This document shows positions 57,444 to 64,000 of a stretch of 64,000 nucleotides of DNA, piece after piece. The stretch spans positions 83,605-147,604 of the forward strand of contig CAKRCW010000007.1 in the NCBI GenBank assembly GCA_934309145.1, read 5' to 3'. The translations under genes and the position numbers were made by a program. Each line of letters begins with the position of its first letter. Position 1 is the first letter of the stretch. The stretch comes from an uncultured Lachnospiraceae bacterium. GTDB lineage: Bacteria; Bacillota; Clostridia; Lachnospirales; Lachnospiraceae. The notes beneath the pieces were generated by a model, which was given only the letters and a program-made list of their open reading frames with translations, was not told the origin of the DNA and did not search any database.

Positions 57444-58985
57444 TTATCTTATAATAAGTGATTTACCTGTCATTTCCTCTGGCTGCTCAAGCTCCATAAT
57501 CTCAAGAAGTGTAGGTGCTATATCTGCCAAGCATCCACCCTTTCTAAGTGCCTTGCATGGTGCATAGTTATATAAGATAAATGGAACCGGATTAGTTGTG
57601 TGAGCTGTGTGTGGCTCGCCTGTTTCATAGTTAATCATCTGCTCTGCATTACCGTGGTCTGCACATATGAACAATACACCATCAACAGACTTAACAGCCT
57701 CTACGGCAGCACCAACACAGGCATCCACTGTCTCAACAGCCTTAACAGCAGCAGGTATAACTCCTGTATGACCAACCATATCAGGATTTGCAAAATTGAT
57801 TATGATAACATCATACTTGTCTGATGTTATAGCACTGTTTAATTTCTCGCTAACCTCTGGTGCACTCATCTCAGGCTTTAAGTCATATGTTGCAACAGCA
57901 GGTGACTTAACAAGGATTCTGTCCTCATCCTTATTAGGCTCCTCAACACCGCCATTGAAGAAGAATGTAACGTGTGCATACTTCTCTGTCTCTGCAAGAC
58001 GAAGCTGTGTCTTACCCTTGTTAGCAAGGTACTCACCAAGAGTATTGGTAATCTCCTCATTCTTAAATGCTACAAGCTTATTAGGAATTGTCTCATCATA
58101 ATCCTTGAAGCATACATATACGAGTGGCATACGGCCATTTGGTCTCTCAAATCCGTCAAAATCATCACAGCAGAATGCTCTTGTAATCTCTCTCGCTCTG
58201 TCAGGTCTGAAGTTAAAGAATATAACTGAATCGTCAGGCTTAACAACTGACAATGGCTTACCATTCTCAGTAACTACTGTAGGAAGCACGAACTCATCAA
58301 ATACCTCTTTATCATAAGACTCCTGCATAGCAGCAACAGGATCTTCCGTCATAACGCCCTCACCTGTTACAAGTGACTTGTATGCAAGCTCAACTCTGTC
58401 CCATCTGTTATCTCTGTCCATAGCATAGTAACGTCCTGACATAGATGCAACCTTACCTACACCTATCTCGTCCATCTTAGCTATAAGCTCCTCAAGGAAG
58501 CCCTTTCCTGAAGCTGGAGCTGTATCTCTTCCATCGAAGAATGGATGAACGTATACATTTGATAATCCCTGTCTCTTGCAGAGCTCAAGAATTGCATAGA
58601 GATGTGTATTGTGGCTGTGTACACCACCATTTGATAAGAGTCCCCAGAGATGTAAATCTGAGTTGTTCTTCTTGCAGTTATCTATAGCAGCGAGCATCTC
58701 AGGATTCTCGAAGAAATCTCCATCCTTAATAGACTTGGTTATTCTTGTAAGCTCCTGATATATAACACGTCCTGCACCTATATTCATATGTCCAACCTCT
58801 GAGTTACCCATCTGTCCCTCAGGAAGTCCAACCTCAAGTCCTGAAGCATAACCCTTCTCAAATGGACATTCAGCCATAAGCTTATCCATTACAGGAGTAT
58901 TTGCCATAGCTATTGCATTGCCCTCTGTCTTGTCACTTAAGCCGTAACCGTCAAGTACCATTAAAACTACTGGTTTTTTACTCAT
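57444..58985 (-). CDS. gpmI: Cofactor-independent phosphoglycerate mutase
   Basis: Mn-dependent enzyme interconverting 3- and 2-phosphoglycerate. Metal and active-site motifs: LMVLDGYG, GNSEVGHMNIGAGR (catalytic Ser), FDGRDTAP, NFRPDR, NFANPDMVGHTG and CADHGNAE. Length 513 is standard. AAAGGAG precedes the ATG and a consensus promoter lies just upstream, so it can be expressed separately from the polysaccharide genes before it. Confidence 0.98.
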   Translation of the reverse strand: MSKKPVVLMVLDGYGLSDKTEGNAIAMANTPVMDKLMAECPFEKGYASGLEVGLPEGQMGNSEVGHMNIGAGRVIYQELTRITKSIKDGDFFENPEMLAAIDNCKKNNSDLHLWGLLSNGGVHSHNTHLYAILELCKRQGLSNVYVHPFFDGRDTAPASGKGFLEELIAKMDEIGVGKVASMSGRYYAMDRDNRWDRVELAYKSLVTGEGVMTEDPVAAMQESYDKEVFDEFVLPTVVTENGKPLSVVKPDDSVIFFNFRPDRAREITRAFCCDDFDGFERPNGRMPLVYVCFKDYDETIPNKLVAFKNEEITNTLGEYLANKGKTQLRLAETEKYAHVTFFFNGGVEEPNKDEDRILVKSPAVATYDLKPEMSAPEVSEKLNSAITSDKYDVIIINFANPDMVGHTGVIPAAVKAVETVDACVGAAVEAVKSVDGVLFICADHGNAEQMINYETGEPHTAHTTNPVPFILYNYAPCKALRKGGCLADIAPTLLEIMELEQPEEMTGKSLIIR

Positions 58986-59032
58986 GTTTATTCTCCTTTA
59001 TGTTAAATTATTAAATTCATTTCCAATATTTG

Positions 59033-59061
59033 ATTATATACATTAAATGTTATTTTTTCAA
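59033..59061 (-). promoter_or_regulatory. Promoter of gpmI
   Basis: TTGAAA (59056-59061), 17-base spacer, TATAAT (59033-59038) on the minus strand, beginning two bases after the GH5 stop codon. Confidence 0.75.
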
Positions 59062-59062
59062 G

Positions 59063-60550
59063 CTATTTATAGTATTCTCCAAGGCTTATTCCATTTATAC
59101 CAAGTGCTATTTCATGGTCAAGTCCTATAAATTTATCGCCATTATTCCAGAGAACCGGCTTTACAAAGTTATATTTTTCCTCGTCCCATGTCGTAAAATC
59201 ATCCAAAACCATTCCACCGGTATCTCCAGAATTGGCATTGAAGCACCAGAATGTATGATTCAGATGGTATTTGCTTATAAGCTCACGCATATATGTCATC
59301 CATGTGAGATTAGGCTCTGACATAAATCCTCCCCACTCTCCTATGAGAAGCGGTGCAGTATCATTCTCGTATATATAAAACCAGTTATCGTGCCAGCAAT
59401 CCTCCATAAGTGAGTCGTAGTCATAGTTTCCTGAAAACCATGGTTGCTCATATACTGTAGGACCATAATCATGTGGTGAATACACAAGCTTGTCCTGATA
59501 CTCGCCAAGGTCAATTGGATAATCAGCAACTCCTCTTAAATTTCCACCCCACCAGTTAAAATAATAATCATCCTCATTTGTCGAAGAAAAATCACCATTG
59601 GACTTTATATCTACAGGATATATCTCTGTTCCCTCTACCATTACAAGTGCATTAGGATTATTGGATAACACAGTCATTGCAGCCTCGGTAGCCACATATC
59701 TCCAGTTGTTATCATCCTCCGAAGCATCCCATTTTGCAGCTTCACTTCCCTCATAAGGCTTTCCGTGTGGTTCATTTTTAAGGTCATACGCAATAATTGT
59801 ATCATCATTCTTATATCTGTCTGACATCCATGCCAAAGCGGAAAGATAATCATCACAGGAAATGCGCTCAGTGTACCACAGATTGACAGTATGACCGCTC
59901 GCATTAGTCTCTGCACTGTGAATGTCAATTATAAGCTTCAACCCATTTGCGCGGCACTGTCCTATAACGTATTCAAATATTTGCAGACTGTCCATTCCCA
60001 CAAGGTAATCATTGGTTGCCTGATTAAAGTTTGCATCAGGATATTCACCTCTTGACCACTGTAATATTAACTCAGCCGAAAATGGAACTCGGATAACATT
60101 AAACCCATGGTTAGCTATCTCCTGTATCGACTGATTCAAGTCACCAGCCCATAAGCCATCAAATGTATTCGTTCCCGTGTTGTACCCAAACCAGTTAATA
60201 CCTGTGAGCCAGACCTCATTTCCGTCTGCATCCAGAATTTTGTTTCCATCCGTGTGAAGCCAGTCATCCGTTGTTGGCTCAGGTATATCCTTAGCACCAT
60301 AATCAACTCCACGATTAACCGTAACGTCCGATGTAAGCTCTTCCATATCAGATGTATTGTCCGCACCTGATGTTAATTCTGTATCATTCTCTGTTTTTTC
60401 ACCTGACGTATCATTCTCCAAAACCGTTTCTTTCCCGCCTACATTAGTACTTGTCTTTTTCTTTTGTATAGCAATTCCACACAGTAGCCCTGCCAAAAAT
60501 GCAACAATTACAGTCTGGATTGCTATTATTATTAATAATTTTTTATTCAT
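59063..60550 (-). CDS. Membrane-anchored GH5 glycoside hydrolase (endoglucanase-like)
   Basis: Predicted extracellular beta-glucanase. An N-terminal TM anchor or signal segment (about residues 4-27) and a Ser/Thr/Asp/Glu linker (about 30-85) precede a GH5 (beta/alpha)8 domain with the acid/base Glu in LKNEPHG and the nucleophile in IGEWGG. Length is 495. No cellulose-binding module or dockerin is present, so secreted biomass degradation is less likely than trimming a polymer at the cell surface. It is the last gene of the GT2/PgaD-like operon, as CcsZ is linked to the C. difficile cellulose-like synthase locus. Confidence 0.88.
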   Translation of the reverse strand: MNKKLLIIIAIQTVIVAFLAGLLCGIAIQKKKTSTNVGGKETVLENDTSGEKTENDTELTSGADNTSDMEELTSDVTVNRGVDYGAKDIPEPTTDDWLHTDGNKILDADGNEVWLTGINWFGYNTGTNTFDGLWAGDLNQSIQEIANHGFNVIRVPFSAELILQWSRGEYPDANFNQATNDYLVGMDSLQIFEYVIGQCRANGLKLIIDIHSAETNASGHTVNLWYTERISCDDYLSALAWMSDRYKNDDTIIAYDLKNEPHGKPYEGSEAAKWDASEDDNNWRYVATEAAMTVLSNNPNALVMVEGTEIYPVDIKSNGDFSSTNEDDYYFNWWGGNLRGVADYPIDLGEYQDKLVYSPHDYGPTVYEQPWFSGNYDYDSLMEDCWHDNWFYIYENDTAPLLIGEWGGFMSEPNLTWMTYMRELISKYHLNHTFWCFNANSGDTGGMVLDDFTTWDEEKYNFVKPVLWNNGDKFIGLDHEIALGINGISLGEYYK

Positions 60551-60652
60551 AACCCTTCCTCTTATATAACTTCCCCTGTTGCTTTATTTATAACCACATA
60601 TTTGATATACACTTTATCACATTGTATATCCTCACACAATAAAATTCGATAT

Positions 60653-61135
60653 TTAATTCTTATCACTATATTTCCCTGACTTTTTTCTCTCTCTTCCCAT
60701 GCCAAGCCCCTCAGGAATTATATTATATTCAAGCACTACAACTCTTGATTTTTGAATACTGTCTATCATATTCTTATCCACCTTGAACATCTCGGCTAAC
60801 TCTTCATTTGAAACAGGCTTTCTGAATTTTCTTCTTTTTAATTTACCAAATCTTCTAAGATTATAATTCTTCCAGATTATAAGTAACGCAGCAACAACAA
60901 GTGCCACAATAAGCAAAATATAGAAATATCCGCCAATCTCAATTACCATATTTCTGTTATATATTGCAAATTCTGGCAGAAACAATCCAAATCTTATCGC
61001 AAATGCCCCATATATCAGATATCCCGCATACGAAAGAATAACCAGCCATGCGATAATAGTAATTATCCACTCTATTATTTTCTTCCACATACGCTGATTT
61101 CCATATATCAAATGCTCTTTTATATTATATTCCAT
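60653..61135 (-). CDS. PgaD-like accessory protein of an exopolysaccharide synthase
   Basis: A 160-residue protein with two TM helices (about residues 22-45 and 70-90) and a basic cytoplasmic tail, as in PgaD, which with PgaC forms a c-di-GMP-responsive polysaccharide synthase in E. coli. The stretch KPVSNEELAEMFKVD resembles the conserved PgaD C-terminal segment. Its ATG directly follows the synthase stop, so the two are coupled. The family is poorly conserved, so the synthase next to it carries much of the call. Confidence 0.78.
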   Translation of the reverse strand: MEYNIKEHLIYGNQRMWKKIIEWIITIIAWLVILSYAGYLIYGAFAIRFGLFLPEFAIYNRNMVIEIGGYFYILLIVALVVAALLIIWKNYNLRRFGKLKRRKFRKPVSNEELAEMFKVDKNMIDSIQKSRVVVLEYNIIPEGLGMGRERKKSGKYSDKN

Positions 61136-62353
61136 TTACACTAACCCCCTGTCAGGACTCTCCCATTTTGCAGTCTTTTTTCTGCGATTAAATAACGATG
61201 GCAATGAGCATATAACAATTATTGCATTTATATACCAATATAAGAACGGATACCAGATTGCAACTACTCCGTTCCTGACCAGATTTTTATCATATTTATT
61301 GTCAAGCAGCATGGCAACTGTAAACTGAATAAGACACACAACTGATAAAAACAAACTTTTCCATATATATGGCAGAGCCAGCCAGACATCAAATCTAATC
61401 AGTCCTATAATCAGTATTACAAGCATCAAAAGCCAGCACAACGCCCAAACGATTGATATAATCTGCTCAACATATATCATCACAAGTCTTCTCATTTTCC
61501 AGCTTCCAAACACATCATAGTGTCGTCTTATAATTTCCATACCACCATTAGCCCAGCGTTTTCTCTGCATAAACAATCCCTTTACAGACTCAGGCACAAG
61601 CATCATACATAATGCATTTGGCTCATATCTCACATCCCAGAAATGCTTTTCAAGCTTCCATGTAACGCCGATATCCTCCGTTATCATATCCCTATCCCAT
61701 AATTTACAGTCAAGCAGTGCCCGTTTTCTAAATGCTGCAACGACACCGGAAACTGTCATAAGCTTTCCCCATATCCTCTGTGTTCTTTTGATAAGGCTTA
61801 TTATACTCGCATATTCACATAGCTGCAGCTTTGCCAAAAGTGAGCTTCTATTTCTGACTCTCGGATTACCTGTAACAGCACCTACACGCTCCCCATTATT
61901 CGGATTAGTAAAATGTGGAACAATATAATTTAAAGCATCAGGTGTCAGATATGCGTCTGAATCAACTCCCATAAGTATTTCACTGTTAGCAGCAATAAGT
62001 CCCAGATACAGTGCATTTGCCTTTCCGCTATTCTCCTTTAAGTCAATGAACCTGAGCCTGTCGTATCTATCAACAAGCTCCTCTATCACTTCACTCGTAT
62101 TGTCAGTACTTCCGTCGTTTATTGCGATTATCTCATAGTTTGGATATTGCAGCTTTGACAGCTCATAGATTGTTTTTTCTATTGTCTCTGCCTCGTTATA
62201 GCATGGGATAAGTATAGATACCATAGGTGTTTCATTTAATGTAAGAGGTTTTCTTTTTTCGTTACATATATAGAATATTATTCCACCAATAACCCATGTA
62301 ACGGACATAACAGCAGGATACCAAAACACAAATTCTTCAATAAGCTTTAACAT
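61136..62353 (-). CDS. GT2 processive polysaccharide synthase (PgaC/CcsA-like)
   Basis: Membrane beta-glycosyltransferase that polymerises and exports a glycan. One N-terminal TM, a GT2 domain with SILIPCYNEAETI, DGSTDNT, GVDSDAY (DxD), MITEDIGVTW (TED) and the QRKRW motif, then three to four C-terminal TM helices. Length is about 405. PgaC-type (poly-GlcNAc) and cellulose-type products cannot be separated by eye; the GH5 neighbour favours a beta-1,4-glucan, as with clostridial Ccs. GGAG places the ATG at 62351-62353. Confidence 0.87.
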   Translation of the reverse strand: MLKLIEEFVFWYPAVMSVTWVIGGIIFYICNEKRKPLTLNETPMVSILIPCYNEAETIEKTIYELSKLQYPNYEIIAINDGSTDNTSEVIEELVDRYDRLRFIDLKENSGKANALYLGLIAANSEILMGVDSDAYLTPDALNYIVPHFTNPNNGERVGAVTGNPRVRNRSSLLAKLQLCEYASIISLIKRTQRIWGKLMTVSGVVAAFRKRALLDCKLWDRDMITEDIGVTWKLEKHFWDVRYEPNALCMMLVPESVKGLFMQRKRWANGGMEIIRRHYDVFGSWKMRRLVMIYVEQIISIVWALCWLLMLVILIIGLIRFDVWLALPYIWKSLFLSVVCLIQFTVAMLLDNKYDKNLVRNGVVAIWYPFLYWYINAIIVICSLPSLFNRRKKTAKWESPDRGLV

Positions 62354-62412
62354 GGCAATCTCCATTATTATAAATATTTATGAAAGCTGCAATAATATAC
62401 AGCATGCACAAC

Positions 62413-62444
62413 AAAAGGGATATCGCAAACTTACGACATCCCTT
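62413..62444 (-). terminator. Rho-independent terminator after tpiA
   Basis: An 11-bp stem with one mismatch (62415-62425 with 62434-62444) followed by TTTTGTTGT on the minus strand. It separates the upstream glycolytic genes from the GT2 operon. Confidence 0.72.
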
Positions 62445-62474
62445 ATAGTATATTTATTAAATTGGAAAATGTTA

Positions 62475-63224
62475 CTACTTATAGTTTACAATTTTACCAA
62501 AGTCAACCTTGAGTGATGCACCACCAACAAGTCCACCATCAATATCAGGCTGAGCAAAAAGCTCTGCTGCATTGCCAGCATTTACAGAACCGCCGTACTG
62601 AATACGAACTGCATCAGCTGTAGCATCATCATATATCTCAGCTATGCACTCACGGATTCCCTTACATACTTCCTCTGCCTGCTCAGTTGTAGCTGTCTTA
62701 CCTGTTCCTATAGCCCAGATTGGCTCGTAAGCTATAACAAGGTTCTTAACGTCATCTGCTGCAACACCAGCAAGGTCAGATTTAATCTGAAGTCTTATCC
62801 AATCCATAGTTACGCCCATCTCTCTCTGCTCAAGAGTCTCGCCACAGCAAAGGATAGGTGTAAGACCAGCCTCGATAGCCTTCTTAACTTTCTTGTTAAG
62901 TAAGCAGTCACACTCCTTGAAGTAATCTCTTCTCTCTGAGTGACCGATAATTACATACTTAACGCCTGCATCAAGTAACATTTCTGCTGAAATCTCACCT
63001 GTATATGCACCCTTCTCCTCGAAGTACATATTCTCGGCACCAACCTGTACATTTGAACCCTTAACAGCTTCAACTACAGGTACGATATCTATAGCAGGTA
63101 CGCAATATACTACATCTACCTCATCATTTTTTACAAGTGGAGCAAGCTCTTCAACAAGCTTAACTGCCTGAGAAGGAGTCATGTTCATCTTCCAGTTTCC
63201 TGCAATAATCTTCTTTCTTGCCAT
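62475..63224 (-). CDS. tpiA: Triosephosphate isomerase
   Basis: Interconverts dihydroxyacetone phosphate and glyceraldehyde 3-phosphate. Catalytic residues are visible in GNWKMN (Lys), IGHSERR (His) and [11 protein letters not shown] (Glu), with the phosphate loop YGGSVN and GGLVGGASL. Length 249 is normal. It follows pgk across a 203-base gap holding the 43-bp repeats. Confidence 0.98.
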   Translation of the reverse strand: MARKKIIAGNWKMNMTPSQAVKLVEELAPLVKNDEVDVVYCVPAIDIVPVVEAVKGSNVQVGAENMYFEEKGAYTGEISAEMLLDAGVKYVIIGHSERRDYFKECDCLLNKKVKKAIEAGLTPILCCGETLEQREMGVTMDWIRLQIKSDLAGVAADDVKNLVIAYEPIWAIGTGKTATTEQAEEVCKGIRECIAEIYDDATADAVRIQYGGSVNAGNAAELFAQPDIDGGLVGGASLKVDFGKIVNYK

Positions 63225-63256
63225 CTTTGTTCTCCTAAAATTATATTAAATATTTT

Positions 63257-63299
63257 CTGCATAAGTTCGAACTAAGCTCAAACTTCGCCTTCGGCTCGT
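63257..63299. repeat. 43-bp direct repeat, copy 1
   Basis: Identical to 63372-63414 and followed, as is copy 2, by a GGTCTTACTTAT-like segment. It contains a GCCTTCGGC mini-hairpin and AAGTTTGAGCTTAGTTCGAACTT-like symmetry in shorter parts. It lies in the pgk-tpiA gap. Confidence 0.9.
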
Positions 63300-63315
63300 A
63301 ATTTTGGGTCTTACT

Positions 63316-63350
63316 TATACGACTTCAACTAATTTCGAACTTCGCAGATG
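63316..63350. repeat. Diverged middle copy of the pgk-tpiA repeat
   Basis: A degenerate third unit with the same order of elements (TTCAACTAA, TTCGAACTTCG, GCTCGTT) between the two exact 43-bp copies. Confidence 0.55.
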
Positions 63351-63371
63351 CTCGTTCTCAATAAGTTTTCG

Positions 63372-63414
63372 CTGCATAAGTTCGAACTAAGCTCAAACTT
63401 CGCCTTCGGCTCGT
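63372..63414. repeat. 43-bp direct repeat, copy 2
   Basis: Identical to 63257-63299. It ends 13 bases before the pgk stop codon region, and the shared GGTCTTACTTAT element downstream of it reaches into the last codons of pgk. Confidence 0.9.
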
Positions 63415-63427
63415 TTTCGCTAAGGTC

Positions 63428-64000
63428 TTACTTATCGTTAGCTGCTGCTACACCAGGAAGCTCCTTACCCTCAAGGAACTCAAGTGAAGCTCCACCACCT
63501 GTTGAGATATGGCTCATCTTGTCACCATAGCCAAGCTGGTTAACTGCTGCTGCTGAATCACCACCGCCGATGATTGTTGTAGCATCTGTCTCAGCAAGTG
63601 CTGCTGCAACTGCCTTTGTACCAACTGCAAGTGTAGGATTCTCGAATACACCCATAGGTCCATTCCATACTACTGTCTTAGCTGTCTTAACTGCCTCTGA
63701 GTAAAGCTCAATTGTCTTAGGTCCGATATCGCAAGCTTCCTTAGTAGCAATCATCTTGTCAGCATCACAAATTGTTGTCTCAACTGGAGCATCAATTGGG
63801 TTAGGGAAATCATCTATCATAACTGAATCTACAGGAAGAAGTAACTTCTTGCCAAGCTTCTCAGCCTTAGCCATCATCTCCTTGCAGTAATCAATCTTAG
63901 TCTCATCTACAAGTGACTTACCAATCTCATATCCCTTAGCCTTAAGGAATGTGTAAGCCATACCACCACCGATGATAAGTGTATCGCACTTCTCAAGAAG
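63428..64000 (-). CDS. pgk: Phosphoglycerate kinase, 5' part outside window
   Basis: C-terminal 190 or so residues of the enzyme making ATP from 1,3-bisphosphoglycerate. The reading frame is open to the right edge (…[14 protein letters not shown]). Motifs visible: the nucleotide-binding [11 protein letters not shown] and GGGDSAAAV, then [18 protein letters not shown]. The gene continues upstream beyond base 64000, where gap is often found. It heads the glycolytic run into tpiA. Confidence 0.97.
   Translation of the reverse strand, partial: LLEKCDTLIIGGGMAYTFLKAKGYEIGKSLVDETKIDYCKEMMAKAEKLGKKLLLPVDSVMIDDFPNPIDAPVETTICDADKMIATKEACDIGPKTIELYSEAVKTAKTVVWNGPMGVFENPTLAVGTKAVAAALAETDATTIIGGGDSAAAVNQLGYGDKMSHISTGGGASLEFLEGKELPGVAAANDK

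Noticed and set aside
57878..58317. Several open frames opposite gpmI, eno, minD and mutS
   Set aside because: They lack ribosome-binding sites and recognisable domains and lie antisense to well-supported genes.
63257..63414. CRISPR-like array
   Set aside because: Only two exact repeats and one diverged copy, spacers of unequal origin, no cas genes, and the repeat runs into pgk coding sequence.

Overview
The window reads as chromosome from a low-GC, Gram-positive gut Clostridia, most likely Lachnospiraceae (Lachnospira / [Eubacterium] eligens-like). This rests on AT-rich DNA, strong GGAGG ribosome-binding sites, TTGACA/TATAAT promoters, spoIIGA-sigE, DivIVA, RecU, MutS/MutL without MutH, a secG-rnr-smpB-ssrA block, and family-typical proteins (DUF4321, TetM-like GTPase with a NYN tail). 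It is almost all core genome: no phage, transposase, integrase or CRISPR was seen. Nearly every gene lies on the minus strand; the few plus-strand genes are signalling, sporulation and one nuclease gene. No gene-free stretch exceeds about 220 bases.

Layout, in minus-strand transcription order by block. (1) 15816 to 1: one long run miaB-mutS-mutL-miaA-(methionine gamma-lyase-like)-DUF4321-radC-mreC-mreD-mrdA-minC-minD-rodA, joining tRNA modification and mismatch repair to cell elongation and division-site selection. mreB and minE are missing from their usual places, and minC appears to start at an ATT/ATC codon. (2) 15897-16380: a LysM protein of the YneA type under a consensus promoter carrying three LexA-like boxes. 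(3) 27182 to 16467: thiC, a VanY-like peptidase, a TPR protein, hflX, rsmF-like, an SDR, a small membrane protein, an RluA-family enzyme, recU and nadE. (4) 27279-34773: a chemoreceptor, two GGDEF proteins, thioredoxin, and an EF-G/TetM-like GTPase fused to a YacP/Rae1-like NYN nuclease. (5) 34775-38353: a Csp-like S8 protease facing spoIIGA-sigE. (6) 38397-47968: tRNA-Leu(CAA), sortase B, a NUDIX hydrolase, a second FtsW/PBP pair, a U32 peptidase, zapA, ruvAB and divIVA. (7) 48115-51682: a YprB-like nuclease and a P1B-like ATPase preceded by a small PacL-like membrane protein. (8) 51743-55521: tmRNA, smpB, rnr, secG. (9) 55604-64000: the glycolytic run pgk-tpiA-gpmI-eno, interrupted between tpiA and gpmI by a GT2 synthase / PgaD-like / GH5 module and between gpmI and eno by a zinc-ribbon MscL.

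The genes fall into a few working groups: wall elongation and division (RodA, MrdA, MreCD, MinCD, DivIVA, ZapA, FtsW-like, PBP, LysM division inhibitor); DNA repair (MutS, MutL, RecU, RuvAB, RadC); ribosome maintenance and rescue (tmRNA, SmpB, RNase R, HflX, GTPase-NYN fusion, RNA modification enzymes); c-di-GMP signalling that may reach the GT2/PgaD exopolysaccharide machine; and lower glycolysis. The most novel-looking items are the GTPase-nuclease fusion, the metal ATPase with its PacL-like partner, the zinc-ribbon MscL, the hairpin that buries the eno ribosome-binding site, and the non-canonical minC start. All functional calls come from reading protein motifs by eye; no database search was run.
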